Below, piece after piece: positions 17,737-27,057 of a stretch of DNA of 64,000 nucleotides (the first letter of the stretch is position 1; each line of letters starts with the position of its first letter). Source of the DNA: JAHEGP01 sp963792875 (GTDB lineage: Bacteria > Pseudomonadota > Gammaproteobacteria > Pseudomonadales > JAHEGP01); the NCBI GenBank assembly GCA_963792875.1, contig CAWBXV010000002.1:682001-746000 (forward strand), in the 5' to 3' direction. The position numbers and the translations under genes were made by a program. Under the pieces are notes generated by a model. The model was given only the letters and a program-made list of their open reading frames with translations, did not search any database and had not been told where the DNA came from.

Positions 17737-18567
17737 ATGGACAGTCTGCCCCCCTTCGGACGCCTGCTGCGCTTCTGGCGCAATACCTTCAGCATGAGCC
17801 AGGAGGCGCTGTCCCTGGAGGTGGGGGTATCGGCGCGCCATATCAGCTTTCTGGAAACCGGCCGCTCCAAACCCGGGCTGGCCCTGGTGTATCAGCTCGC
17901 CCAGGCGTTCAAACTGGCTGACCGCGACACCAGCAACCTGCTCGCAGCCGCGGGCTTCTTTCCCCAGACCCGCGGCAACCTCTCGGCCCCCGAGCAGCGC
18001 TGGCTGCGCAAGTCGGTGATGCTGCGCCTGCGCGACCTGGACCCCGTAGCCGCCTGGGTGGCTGACCCCTGCGGCAACATTCTGATGGTCAATCGCGGCT
18101 GGGTGGCGCTCAACCGCCTGCGCCTGCAGGCCGACGGCGAGCAGGGCCGCCTCAACGCCTATCACCTCTACTTCTCGGACCCCGGCCTGCGCCGGCAGTT
18201 GCTGGACTGGGAGGATTCGGCCTGCGCCCTGCTGGTCAATCTGCAGCAGGAGGTCCTGTTGACCGAGGACGCAGGCGCGCGGGAAATCCTCGAGGAGCTG
18301 CTGCACTATCCTGGCGTACCGGTGGACTGGCGCCGGCGCGGCGCCAGCGTGCCCTACTCCCAGAGCTTCAAGGTGCGCCTGCAACTGCCCAACGGCTCCC
18401 AGGAGACCTTCATCGCCGTCAACAACACCCTGGGCGCGACACCCTACGTCGCCAGTCCGCGGCTGATCCTGTCGGCACTGCATCCGCTGGAGGGGGATGC
18501 GCTGGCCCATCGCGGCGATCTGAAGAACCTGTCGCACCCGCTGCTGTACAGCGAGCAGCCCTTCTGA
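17737..18567 (+). CDS. XRE-type helix-turn-helix regulator with MmyB-like ligand domain
   Basis: Residues 5-60 form an XRE-family helix-turn-helix (LRFWRNTFSMSQEALSLEVG, then RHISFLETGRSKP), followed by a PAS-like MmyB/MLTR ligand-binding domain (PVAAWVADPCGNILMVNRGW and VALNRLRLQADGEQGR). Members of this group often sense fatty acids or act on nearby dehydrogenase genes; the target here is unknown, and aceK lies directly upstream on the same strand. An ACTATAA element at 17671-17677 may be a -10 box but has no convincing -35. The 3' end faces parE, 57 bases away. Confidence 0.85.
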   Translation: MDSLPPFGRLLRFWRNTFSMSQEALSLEVGVSARHISFLETGRSKPGLALVYQLAQAFKLADRDTSNLLAAAGFFPQTRGNLSAPEQRWLRKSVMLRLRDLDPVAAWVADPCGNILMVNRGWVALNRLRLQADGEQGRLNAYHLYFSDPGLRRQLLDWEDSACALLVNLQQEVLLTEDAGAREILEELLHYPGVPVDWRRRGASVPYSQSFKVRLQLPNGSQETFIAVNNTLGATPYVASPRLILSALHPLEGDALAHRGDLKNLSHPLLYSEQPF

Positions 18568-18624
18568 CGACGGCAGCCGGGCCCACCCGCTGCCCTTGGC
18601 CCGTTGCCGCCCGCACCGGGATCA

Positions 18625-20511
18625 TCACACCACTTCGGCGAGGTTGCCCTTCTCTTCCAGCCACTTCTTGCGATCCGGCGAGCGCTTCTTGGCCAGCAGC
18701 ATATCCAGCAGCTCAGCCGTGTCGTCGCCGAAGTCCACCGACAGCTGCAGCAGCCGCCGGGTATCGGGGTTCATGACAGTATCCCGCAGCTGCAGGGGAT
18801 TCATCTCGCCCAGGCCCTTGAAGCGCGTCACCTGGATCTTGCCCTTCTTCTTTTCCGCCGCGATGCGGTCCATCACGCCCTCCCGCTCGGCGTCGTCCAG
18901 CGCGTAGTAGACCTCCTTGCCGATGTCGATGCGGTACAGGGGCGGCATGGCGACGTAGACGTGGCCGCCGCCGACCAGGGCCGGAAAGTGACGCACGAAC
19001 AGGGCGCACAGCAGTGTGGCGATGTGCAGGCCGTCGGAGTCGGCGTCCGCCAGAATGCACACCTTGCCGTAACGCAGCCCGGTCAGGTCGCTGCTGCCAG
19101 GCTCGATGCCCAGCGCCACCGAAATGTCGTGAATCTCCTGCGACGCCAGCACTTCGCCGGAATCGACCTCCCAGCTGTTGAGGATCTTGCCGCGCAGCGG
19201 CAGGATGGCCTGAAATTCGCGGCTGCGCGCCTGCTTGGCGGAGCCGCCGGCCGAGTCGCCCTCCACCAGAAACAGTTCGGTGCGCTCCATGTCCGCCCCC
19301 GAACAGTCGGCCAGCTTGCCGGGCAGCGCCGGCCCGGCGGCAACCTTTTTGCGCTCCACCTTCTTGCTCTTGCGCAGGCGGCTCTGGGCGTTGGCGATGA
19401 ACAGCTCAGCGAGCTGGTCGCCCTGATCGGTGTGCTGGTTCAGCCACAGGCTGAAGGCGTCCTTGGCGACCCCCGCGACGAACGCGGCGCACTCCCGCGA
19501 GGTGAGCCGCTCCTTGGTCTGCCCGGAAAACTGCGGATCGGCCATCTTCGCGGACAGCACGTAGGCGCACTTGTCCCAGATGTCATCGGGCGACAGCTTG
19601 ACGCCGCGGGGCATCAGATTGCGGAACTCGCAGAACTCCCTCACGGCCTCCAGCAGGCCCGTGCGCAGGCCATTGACATGGGTGCCGCCCTGCGTGGTCA
19701 GAATCAGGTTGACATAGGACTCCCCGCCGCCCTCGCCCCCGTCCACCAGCCACTGCACGGCCCAGTCGACCGCCTCCCGGCCGCCGGCAAAGCTGCCGAC
19801 AAAGGGCTCGGCCGGCAGCGTCTCCCACTGCGCGGTCTTCTCCTTCAGGTAGTCGCAGAGGCCGTCCTCATAGTACCAGGCCTCGGCTTCACCGCTGGCT
19901 TCATCGAGGAAGGTCACGCGCAGACCGGGGCACAACACCGCCTTGGCGCGCAGCACGTGCTTCAGCCGGGACAGCGAAAACCTGGGCGAGTCGAAGTACT
20001 TCGGATCGGGCAGAAAGCGCACCCAGGTGCCGGTCTCCCGCTTCCTGGTGGTACCGATCTGCTCCAGCGGGCTGGACAGTTCGCCGCCGCGAAAGCGGAT
20101 GCGGTAGATCGCCCCGTCCCGCCGGATGACCACCTCGAGCTCGCGGGACAGCGCGTTGACCACCGACACGCCGACCCCGTGCAGGCCGCCCGAGAACTGA
20201 TAGTTATCGTTGGAAAACTTGCCGCCGGCGTGCAGCGTGGAGAGAATCACCTCAACACCGGGCCGCCCGAGTTCCGGGTGCATGTCCACCGGCATACCGC
20301 GGCCGTCATCGCCGACGCTGACGGAGCCGTCGGCGTGCAGGGTCACTTCGATGGTGGTGCAATGGCCGGCCAGGGCCTCATCGACGCTGTTGTCGATAAC
20401 CTCCTGCGCCAGATGATTGGGCCGGGAGGTCTCGGTATACATACCCGGGCGCCGGCGCACGGGGTCGAGGCCGGTCAATACTTCGATATCTTCAGCGGTA
20501 TATTGGCTCAT
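18625..20511 (-). CDS. parE: DNA topoisomerase IV subunit B
   Basis: ParE is the ATPase subunit of topoisomerase IV, partner of ParC (1305-3557). The product has 628 residues (E. coli 630). The GHKL ATP site shows EVIDNSVDEALAG, DDGRGMPVD and GGLHGVGVSVVNALS, followed by the transducer domain and the TOPRIM domain with LVEGDSAGGSAKQARSR, PLRGKILN and the metal-binding DADSDG. The C-terminus KRSPDRKKWLEEKGNLAEVV is typical of ParE. The TOPRIM catalytic glutamate and DxD aspartates are all present. The next gene upstream on the same strand is cpdA, separated by 96 bases; yqiA, which often lies in between, is absent. Confidence 0.96.
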   Translation of the reverse strand: MSQYTAEDIEVLTGLDPVRRRPGMYTETSRPNHLAQEVIDNSVDEALAGHCTTIEVTLHADGSVSVGDDGRGMPVDMHPELGRPGVEVILSTLHAGGKFSNDNYQFSGGLHGVGVSVVNALSRELEVVIRRDGAIYRIRFRGGELSSPLEQIGTTRKRETGTWVRFLPDPKYFDSPRFSLSRLKHVLRAKAVLCPGLRVTFLDEASGEAEAWYYEDGLCDYLKEKTAQWETLPAEPFVGSFAGGREAVDWAVQWLVDGGEGGGESYVNLILTTQGGTHVNGLRTGLLEAVREFCEFRNLMPRGVKLSPDDIWDKCAYVLSAKMADPQFSGQTKERLTSRECAAFVAGVAKDAFSLWLNQHTDQGDQLAELFIANAQSRLRKSKKVERKKVAAGPALPGKLADCSGADMERTELFLVEGDSAGGSAKQARSREFQAILPLRGKILNSWEVDSGEVLASQEIHDISVALGIEPGSSDLTGLRYGKVCILADADSDGLHIATLLCALFVRHFPALVGGGHVYVAMPPLYRIDIGKEVYYALDDAEREGVMDRIAAEKKKGKIQVTRFKGLGEMNPLQLRDTVMNPDTRRLLQLSVDFGDDTAELLDMLLAKKRSPDRKKWLEEKGNLAEVV

Positions 20512-20607
20512 GCTGCTACCATCCTAGTCGTGCTGCTGGTGTGTTGCCGATCGCTCCGCCGGCGCCGCCGCGCCGGCCGCCTGCCAGGATGCAGGCCGGG
20601 CCTCGCG

Positions 20608-21411
20608 TCAGTATCCGGCGCAATCGTAGTCGATATCGGGACAGCCGTGGGACAGGCGCTGCACGCTGGTTTCGATGCGGCCATCCTCGTGCAGCACGAG
20701 GCCGCGCCAGCCGGGCGCGAGCAGGTCGACCTTGAAGCGCTCGCTGTCCGGCGCAAACTGCACACAGGTGGAGGGCGCGCCCAGCAAGCGCAGCGCGCCG
20801 CGCCTGCCATCGTAAACCTGATGCACATGCCCCCAGAGCAGAGCCCGCGCCTTGGGCGCTTGGTCCAGGATGCGCAGCAATTCGTCGGCGTTGGCGATGC
20901 GCTGCTCGTCGAGCCAGCGGCAGCCGATCGCGACCGGGTGATGGTGCACGCAGACCAGGCAGAACGACCAGTCCGGGCTGGCGAGAAAGGCGCGCAGCCG
21001 ATCGAGTTCCGGCTCGCTCAAAGCGCCGCCGACCTCCCCGGCGATCTGCGAGTTCAGCAGAATGATTCCCCAGTTGCCCGCCGCCACGGTCTGTATCAGC
21101 CGGTGCGGCACCACCGCCTGCATGTTAGCGAGGTCGTCGTGGTTGCCAGGCAGCCAGGCCTGCGGCACGTCCCAGCCCGACAGCACCCGCTCGAGCATCC
21201 GATAGGCCTGCGGGCTGCCGTCGTCGGCGAGGTCACCCGTCAGCAGCAGCAGGTCGGCCGGCTCCCCTGCCGCTGCCGCGCCGAGTACATCGCTCAGACA
21301 CTGCAATGTGCTGGCCCCGGCCAGGCGCTTGTCGGGCGTTGCCCCAAGATGGGTGTCGGTAATCTGCAGGACGCGCAGAGGACCGGCGCTGTGATCGAGC
21401 TTCAGATGCAA
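20608..21411 (-). CDS. cpdA: 3',5'-cyclic-AMP phosphodiesterase CpdA
   Basis: CpdA is a metallophosphoesterase that hydrolyses cAMP and so tunes CRP/Vfr signalling. The 267-residue protein has the full metal-binding set in order: ITDTHLG (about 18-24), LTGDLADDG, GNHDD, CVHHHPVAIG and GHVHQVYDG. The C-terminus (PDIDYDCAGY) is family-like, ending in the YDxxGY pattern. The start at 21411 (MHLKLDHSAGPLRVLQI) is an ATG with no rival nearby. It lies in the order DUF1249-cpdA-parE on the minus strand as in Pseudomonas, but the usual nudF and yqiA partners are missing. Confidence 0.93.
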   Translation of the reverse strand: MHLKLDHSAGPLRVLQITDTHLGATPDKRLAGASTLQCLSDVLGAAAAGEPADLLLLTGDLADDGSPQAYRMLERVLSGWDVPQAWLPGNHDDLANMQAVVPHRLIQTVAAGNWGIILLNSQIAGEVGGALSEPELDRLRAFLASPDWSFCLVCVHHHPVAIGCRWLDEQRIANADELLRILDQAPKARALLWGHVHQVYDGRRGALRLLGAPSTCVQFAPDSERFKVDLLAPGWRGLVLHEDGRIETSVQRLSHGCPDIDYDCAGY

Positions 21412-21505
21412 GCTGACTCCCCAGGATCGGCAAAGCTGCGAATTCTAAGGCCCGCGGCGCTCGTACGCCAGCTGCGGCATGCCCCCGGGCGGCTGCGGAG
21501 ACCGG

Positions 21506-21961
21506 CTAACGCTGCCGGTCGAGGGCGCCGCAGGCCTCTCCCGCCGCCTGCCAGACGCAGAGCGCGGCCAGCTGGCGCTGCAACCACTCGTAGAACAGCT
21601 TGTTGACCTGATATTTTTCATCGGGCTGGTACATCCTGCTGTTGGGGTAGTCGTAATGCGGCCTGAAATAGCGATGCCCCTGAAAGGCGACCACCTCGGC
21701 CATGCGCGCGTCGTGGTAGACCCGCAGCGTGAAGCAGGGGCCGGGCGCGGCACCGGCCGCCGCCTGCTGAATTTCGATAAAGCTGGTGTAGGGACCGCGC
21801 TCCAGCACGCATACGCTCACCGCGCCCTGACCGGGCAGGTCGACCTCAAACCTGCGACTGCCACCGCTGCTCAGCGGCGCCAGGAGATGCTGAAGGCCGA
21901 CGTAGTTGGCGCCCCACAGGCGCTGCAAAGCCGCCAGATCGACTCTGTGCCGGTTAGTCAT
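21506..21961 (-). CDS. DUF1249 domain protein (YqiB family)
   Basis: This is a small cytoplasmic protein of 151 residues. The start MTNRHRVDLAALQRLWGANY matches the family opening, the central TLRVYHDARMAEVVAFQ and the HYDYPNSRMYQPDEKYQVN segment are the conserved DUF1249 core, and LFYEWLQRQLA follows. Function is unknown; it is consistently found next to cpdA and nudF. The ATG at 21961 is preferred from the family length (about 140-150); the open frame runs upstream to 22072 with another ATG at 22015. It is divergent from tolC with 162 bases between starts. Confidence 0.88.
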   Translation of the reverse strand: MTNRHRVDLAALQRLWGANYVGLQHLLAPLSSGGSRRFEVDLPGQGAVSVCVLERGPYTSFIEIQQAAAGAAPGPCFTLRVYHDARMAEVVAFQGHRYFRPHYDYPNSRMYQPDEKYQVNKLFYEWLQRQLAALCVWQAAGEACGALDRQR

Positions 21962-22123
21962 TCGCCCACATACATCGCATTCACCCGTTGGCGTGGCCTG
22001 TTGGCGTGGCATTATCACCCGCCATAAATTAAAGTAGCAAGCGGGCTTTCGTGGCGGCAATCGCAGCGGCAACGGACAGAAACCCTGATAGACTTAATCG
22101 TGGTATCGGATAGGCGTTAAATA

Positions 22124-23554
22124 ATGACCGAAAGCAACCACTCTCGCGGGCGCTCACTGCGCTGCCTGCTCACCCTCTGCCTGTGCGGGGCGGCACAAGC
22201 CGACAACCTGGCCAACATCTACTCGCTGTCGCTGCAGAACGACCCCACCATCCGGGCCGCCGAGGCCACTTTCAGGGCGGGCCAGGAGGATGAAAAGCTG
22301 GGACGTTCTAGACTGCTGCCCCGGATCGATGCCGGCGGCGCCTACAATTACACCGACAGTGAGAACCGGGGCGGCCCGCCGCTGTTCGAGGAGCAAGGCT
22401 ACGCCAACAACGATTCCACCAACAAGACCACCAGCTGGGGCGTGAACCTGAATCAGCCGCTGTTCGACATGCCGGCGTGGTTCGGCTTCTCGCGCGGCAA
22501 GGAGCTGACCCGCCAGGCCGCCGCCCAGTTTGCCGCCGACCAGCAGAACCTGATCATCCGCGTCGCCGAGGCCTACTTCGAGGTCCTGCGCGCGCTGGAC
22601 AACCTCAACGCCTCGCGCGCCAACGAGCGCGCCAACCAGCGCCAGCTCGACCAGACCCAGCAGCGCTTCGACGTCGGCCTCATCGCCATCACCGACGTGC
22701 ACGAGTCGCGCGCCGCCTACGACCTCGCCGTGGCCCAGCGCCTGTCCGACGAGGGCAACCTGGGGGTGGCGCTGGAGCGGCTGTCGGTGCTCACCGGTCA
22801 GCGCCACGACAAGGTGTGGCTGCTCAAGAGCGACTACCCCATCGTCAACCCGGACCCCGTCAACAAGGACGAGTGGGTCAATTTCGCCCTGGAGAACAAT
22901 TTCACGGTCAAGGCGACGGCCTACGCCCGCGACGCCGCCTATCAGCTCGCCCGCGAGAAGAAGTACGAGCACGCGCCCAAGCTGGGGGCCCAGCTCGGCT
23001 ACAACGAATCCTATGCGACCAATCACCAGAAGTATCTGGATCTGCCCGAGAATGGCGAAAACCCCGTTACTTATCCGAGCGATGTGACGGGGCCATCCAT
23101 TGCCCTCAATCTGAACGTGCCACTCTACAGCGGCGGCTTCATCAGCGCGTCGCGGCGCCAGGCCTATGAACAGTACAACCGCGCCCAGGAGGTCTATGCC
23201 GGCACCGTGCGCAATACGGTGCAGGCCACCCGCGCCCTGCACCTGCAGACCTCGGTCGACGTGGCGACGGTGAAGGCGCGCCAGCTCGCCATCGTCTCCA
23301 GCAAGAGCGCTTACGAAGCCACCCAGGCCGGCTACGAGGTGGGCACGCGCAACATCGTGGATGTGCTCAACGTACAGCAGAATCTGTTCGTCGCCCTGCG
23401 CGACTATGCCAACGCCCGCTACAGCTACGTCCTCGACATGCTCAAACTGAAAAACCAGGCGGGGCTGCTCAGCCCGGACGACATCAACAACCTGAACCAG
23501 TGGCTCGAGCCCCCCGCAGCCCCCACGCTGTCCGAGACCGGACTGAACGAATAA
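22124..23554 (+). CDS. tolC: TolC family outer-membrane efflux channel
   Basis: TolC forms the trimeric outer-membrane tunnel used by tripartite drug efflux pumps and type I secretion. The 476-residue product has a short signal peptide (LLTLCLCGAAQA), then two homologous halves of long helices with the recurrent NDPTIRAAEATFRAGQE opening, a VAEAYFEVLRALDNL helix in the first half and GYEVGTRNIVDVLNVQQ in the second; the latter is highly typical of TolC proper. Gene order (cpdA-DUF1249 divergent to tolC, then waaA) matches Pseudomonas. It ends 10 bases from the convergent waaA stop. Its partner pump genes are not in the window. Confidence 0.92.
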   Translation: MTESNHSRGRSLRCLLTLCLCGAAQADNLANIYSLSLQNDPTIRAAEATFRAGQEDEKLGRSRLLPRIDAGGAYNYTDSENRGGPPLFEEQGYANNDSTNKTTSWGVNLNQPLFDMPAWFGFSRGKELTRQAAAQFAADQQNLIIRVAEAYFEVLRALDNLNASRANERANQRQLDQTQQRFDVGLIAITDVHESRAAYDLAVAQRLSDEGNLGVALERLSVLTGQRHDKVWLLKSDYPIVNPDPVNKDEWVNFALENNFTVKATAYARDAAYQLAREKKYEHAPKLGAQLGYNESYATNHQKYLDLPENGENPVTYPSDVTGPSIALNLNVPLYSGGFISASRRQAYEQYNRAQEVYAGTVRNTVQATRALHLQTSVDVATVKARQLAIVSSKSAYEATQAGYEVGTRNIVDVLNVQQNLFVALRDYANARYSYVLDMLKLKNQAGLLSPDDINNLNQWLEPPAAPTLSETGLNE

Positions 23555-23564
23555 CCAGCCGGGC

Positions 23565-24845
23565 TCACTGCGGCGGCAGCAGGCCCGCCACGACGGCCTG
23601 CAGGCGCGCCAGCGCACCGCGGTTGTCCGCGACCACCCGATGGCCACAGCGCCCCACCTCGGCGCGGCGGCGGGGGTCGGCCAGCAGCTTGGCCAGCGCG
23701 TCCTGCAGCGCCTCGCCGTCCGCAACGATCAGCAGGCCGCCAGCCTCTGCCATCATCCGGCCGATCTCCAGAAAGTTGAAAATATGGGGGCCGGACAGCA
23801 CGGGGATGGACCAGAGCGCAGGCTCCAGCACATTGTGGCCGCCGCGCTCGATGAGGCTTCCCCCCACGAAGGCGATATCGGCGACGCCGAACAGCGCCAG
23901 CAGATCGCCCATGGTGTCGCCCACCAGCACCTGCACGTCCGCCGCCGGCGCCCGGCCGCTGCTGAGCCGCCAGCTCCGCAGGCCCAGCGCTTCGCTCATC
24001 GCCACCGCCTCGTCGAAGCGCTCGGGGTGGCGCGGCACCAGGATCAGCAGCAACCCGGGATGCGCGTCCAGCAGCGCGGCATGCGCCGCCAGCACGATCG
24101 CCTCCTCCCCCTCGTGGGTGCTGGCGGCCACCCACACCGGGGCCTCGCGCTGCCAGGCCGCGCGCCAGCGGGCGGCCTTGGCGCGGTCCGCCTCGGACAG
24201 CGGCATATCGAACTTCATGTTACCGGTCACCACGGCGCGGGACGGCGGCAGGCCCAGCGCCACGAAGCGCTCCGCTTCGGCCTGCGTCTGTATGGCGGCG
24301 GCATCGAGCGCCTCGAGCATGCCCCGCGTCAACCGCCCCACGCGCCGATAACCCGCTGCCGACCTGCTGGACAGGCGCGCATTGGCGAGCACGACGGGCA
24401 CTCCCTGGTGGTGGCTGCGACGAATCATATTGGGCCACAGTTCGGTTTCGACGATGATCAGAAGGCACGGCCGGAAGTGCCTGAGGAAGCGGTCGACGGC
24501 CCCCGGCAGGTCGTACGGCGCATACACGTGCGCCACCGCGTCGCCCAGCAGCGCCCGCACGCGCTCAGAGCCGGTGGGCGTCATGGTGGTCACCAGCAGC
24601 GGGTACTGCGGGTAATCGCGCAGCAGCCCCCGGATCAGCGGCACGCTCGCGACCGTCTCCCCCACGGAGACGGCGTGCACCCAGATGCACGGCGCCGCCG
24701 CAGCGGGGCGGCCGGGGTAGCAGCCATAGCGCTCCGGCACGCGCCGCCGGTACTCCGGCGCGCGCAGCGACCGCCACAGCAGCCGCAGCAGCACGATGGG
24801 TTGAACGATGATCAACAACAGGTTGTAGAAAATTTGCACGCGCAT
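23565..24845 (-). CDS. waaA: 3-deoxy-D-manno-octulosonic acid (Kdo) transferase
   Basis: WaaA attaches Kdo to lipid IVA, the first inner-core step of LPS synthesis, at the cytoplasmic face of the inner membrane. The 426-residue product is full length. It has an N-terminal membrane anchor (QIFYNLLLIIVQPIVLLRLL) and the GT30 signature pieces WVHAVSVGE, ETELWPNMI, GNMKFD, WVAASTHEGEE, LVPRHPER and the C-terminal GGSLIERGGHNVLEPA. The ATG at 24845 has GGGGTGA upstream. Monofunctional versus bifunctional Kdo addition cannot be judged from sequence alone. It is divergent from the FAD oxidoreductase gene. Confidence 0.95.
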   Translation of the reverse strand: MRVQIFYNLLLIIVQPIVLLRLLWRSLRAPEYRRRVPERYGCYPGRPAAAAPCIWVHAVSVGETVASVPLIRGLLRDYPQYPLLVTTMTPTGSERVRALLGDAVAHVYAPYDLPGAVDRFLRHFRPCLLIIVETELWPNMIRRSHHQGVPVVLANARLSSRSAAGYRRVGRLTRGMLEALDAAAIQTQAEAERFVALGLPPSRAVVTGNMKFDMPLSEADRAKAARWRAAWQREAPVWVAASTHEGEEAIVLAAHAALLDAHPGLLLILVPRHPERFDEAVAMSEALGLRSWRLSSGRAPAADVQVLVGDTMGDLLALFGVADIAFVGGSLIERGGHNVLEPALWSIPVLSGPHIFNFLEIGRMMAEAGGLLIVADGEALQDALAKLLADPRRRAEVGRCGHRVVADNRGALARLQAVVAGLLPPQ

Positions 24846-25057
24846 TCACCCCGCCCAGACGCCGCTGATACTATCCGTTTTTGAACATACCCGATCGGCA
24901 GGCGGGATGCCATGGCGGGCAGTTGGCGGTGGTGTCCATCGGTCGATTCCGATATATTGACCGCAAGGGCATCGGCCACGCGCCGCTGGCGAAGCGCTTG
25001 GCCAGCGCCGCTTCCAGGGCGCCACATCGGCAACTTTCCCCGGCGGGCAGACACGTT

Positions 25058-26255
25058 ATGACGACCACCATCCAAGCAGATGTAGCCATCATCGGCGGCG
25101 GTATCGCCGGGCTCTGGCTGCTCAATCGACTGAGACAGGCCGGCTACTCGGCGCTGCTGATCGAAAAGGACGCGCTCGGCGGCCACCAGACCATCGCCTC
25201 CCAGGGCATGGTTCACGGCGGGCTGAAGTACGCCCTGTCCGGCGCGCTCAGCGGCGAGTCCGAGGCCATCAAGCAGATGCCCGAGGTGTGGAGGCAGTGC
25301 CTGCAGGGCAGCGGCGAGATCGATCTGCGCGACACCACCATCCTGTCGGACGATTTCGTCCTGTGGTCGGCAGGCAGCGTCGGCTCGCGCCTGGTTTCGT
25401 TCTTCGCCAGCAAGTCGCTGCGCGGCAGGGTCGAGGCGCTGAGCCCGCCCGATTATCCCAGCGTGTTTCGCCAGGCCCCCTACAAGGGCAAGATCTATCG
25501 CCTGGTCGACGTGGTACTGGACGTGCCTTCGCTCATCGCCAATCTTGCGGCGCCCCATCGCGATGTCATCATCAAGGCCGGGCCGCTGCACTGGCAGCGC
25601 GAAGAGGACAGGGTCGCGGCCCTGCTGACGGACGACGGTCTGCGCATCGAGGCGCAGCGCTACGTGGTGACGGCTGGCGAAGGCGCGGGTGCGATACTCT
25701 CCGCCCTCGATAGCGACACGCCGCAGATGCAGCTGCGCCCTCTGCACCAGGTCATCGTCAAGCACGACCTGCCGCACGAGCTCTACGGGCACTGCATCGG
25801 CGCACAGACCAGCGCCTCGCCGCGCCTGACCGTCTCTACCCACCCCTGCCGGGACGGCAAAAAGGTCTGGTATCTGGGCGGGGATTCTCGCCACTGAGGG
25901 CATCGACCTGTCGGCCGAACAGCTGATCGACCGCGCCAAACAGGAGCTGGCCGCCATCTTCCCGTGGCTCCAGTGGAACGGCGCGCAATGGGCCACGCTC
26001 TACCTGAACCGGGCCGAGCCCAAGCAGGAAAAGCTCATCAAACCCGACCGGGCCTTCGCCGGGGTCGCCGACAACCAGCAGAACGTCATCTTCGCCTGGC
26101 CCACCAAACTCAGCCTCGCCCCGGACCTGGCGAAACAGGTGACGGAACTGCTGCGCAATCAGGTACAACCGTCACCGCTGCAGGGCGCGGAGCGGTTGCG
26201 GCAATGCGCCAAGCCCGCGGTAGCCGTGTCGCCCTGGGACTACCTCTTTGACTAG
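25058..26255 (+). pseudogene. FAD-dependent oxidoreductase (DAO family), +1 frameshift
   Basis: A dinucleotide-binding flavoprotein starts at the ATG at 25058 with DVAIIGGGIAGLWLLNRLRQ and GGHQTIASQGMVHGG, typical of DAO/glycerol-3-phosphate-dehydrogenase-like enzymes. The frame breaks at about 25886: the first frame ends GGDSRH and stop at 25895-25897, while the sensible continuation LATEGIDLSAEQLIDRAKQE runs in the next frame to a TAG at 26253-26255 (ending PWDYLFD). Deleting one T in GGATTCTC restores one frame of about 398 codons. The rest looks intact and the stop overlaps the TTG start of the aldo/keto reductase by 8 bases, so the two were probably translationally coupled. Substrate is unknown. 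A sequencing error is possible. Confidence 0.7.
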
Positions 26256-27057
26256 CGCGCTGCCGCGCCGGGAGATCGGCGACAGCGGCGTACTGGTATC
26301 GCCCCTGGGCCTGGGGACCGTCAAGCTGGGACGCAGCGAGGGGGTCAAGTACCCGGTTGCGTTCGCCATACCTGGCGATCGCGAGGCCACACTGCTGCTG
26401 GCCACCGCGCAGGAGCTGGGCATCAATCTCGTCGACACCGCACCCGCCTACGGCAACAGCGAACAGCGGCTGGGCACGCTGTTGCGCGGACAGCGCTCGC
26501 AGTGGGTCATCTGCACCAAAGTCGGCGAGGAGTTCGAGGGCGGGCGCTCCCGCTTCGACTTCAGCCCCGAGCACATCCGCTTCAGCGTGGAGCGCAGCCT
26601 GCGCCGCCTGCAGACCGACCACATCGATCTGGTGCTGGTGCACTCGGATGGCAACGATACCGAGATCATAGAACGGCATGGCGCCCTCGCGGCACTGGCG
26701 CAGCTCAAGCAGGCGGGCAAGATCAGGGCCTTCGGCATGTCGACCAAGACCGTGGAGGGCGGGCTGCTGGCCGCGCGCAGCGCCGACTGCGTCATGCTCA
26801 CGCACAACCTGGAATACCGCGCCGAGGAGGCCGTGCTCGACTACTGCGCCGCGCACGGCACGGGTACCCTCATCAAGAAGGCGCTGGCCAGCGGCCATCT
26901 CAGCGCGGGCTTCGACGACCCCGTGCTCGCCGCCATGCGTTTCATCTTCGCCCACCCCGGCGTGACCGCCGCCGTGCTGGGCACGATCAATGTCGATCAC
27001 CTGCGCCACAACGTGGCGGCCTGCCGGCAGGCCCTGGCCGAGCTACAGCGCAGCTAG
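26248..27057 (+). CDS. Aldo/keto reductase
   Basis: This NADPH-dependent TIM-barrel reductase has 269 residues. The catalytic set is visible: Asp and Tyr in VDTAPAYGNSEQRLG, Lys in ICTKVGEEF and His in LVLVHSDG, with the GMSTKT strand and the C-terminal AAVLGTINVDHLRHN nucleotide region. The start is the TTG at 26248 overlapping the end of the flavoprotein gene, implying an operon of two oxidoreductases. The physiological substrate cannot be inferred. The 3' end runs into the remains of a heptosyltransferase gene on the other strand. Confidence 0.88.
   Translation: MTSALPRREIGDSGVLVSPLGLGTVKLGRSEGVKYPVAFAIPGDREATLLLATAQELGINLVDTAPAYGNSEQRLGTLLRGQRSQWVICTKVGEEFEGGRSRFDFSPEHIRFSVERSLRRLQTDHIDLVLVHSDGNDTEIIERHGALAALAQLKQAGKIRAFGMSTKTVEGGLLAARSADCVMLTHNLEYRAEEAVLDYCAAHGTGTLIKKALASGHLSAGFDDPVLAAMRFIFAHPGVTAAVLGTINVDHLRHNVAACRQALAELQRS

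Noticed and set aside
18604..21606. A 1000-codon open frame on the plus strand opposite parE and cpdA
   Set aside because: It is an antisense shadow of two well-recognised genes in GC-rich DNA; its translation is low-complexity (Gln, His, Arg, Gly rich) and resembles no family.
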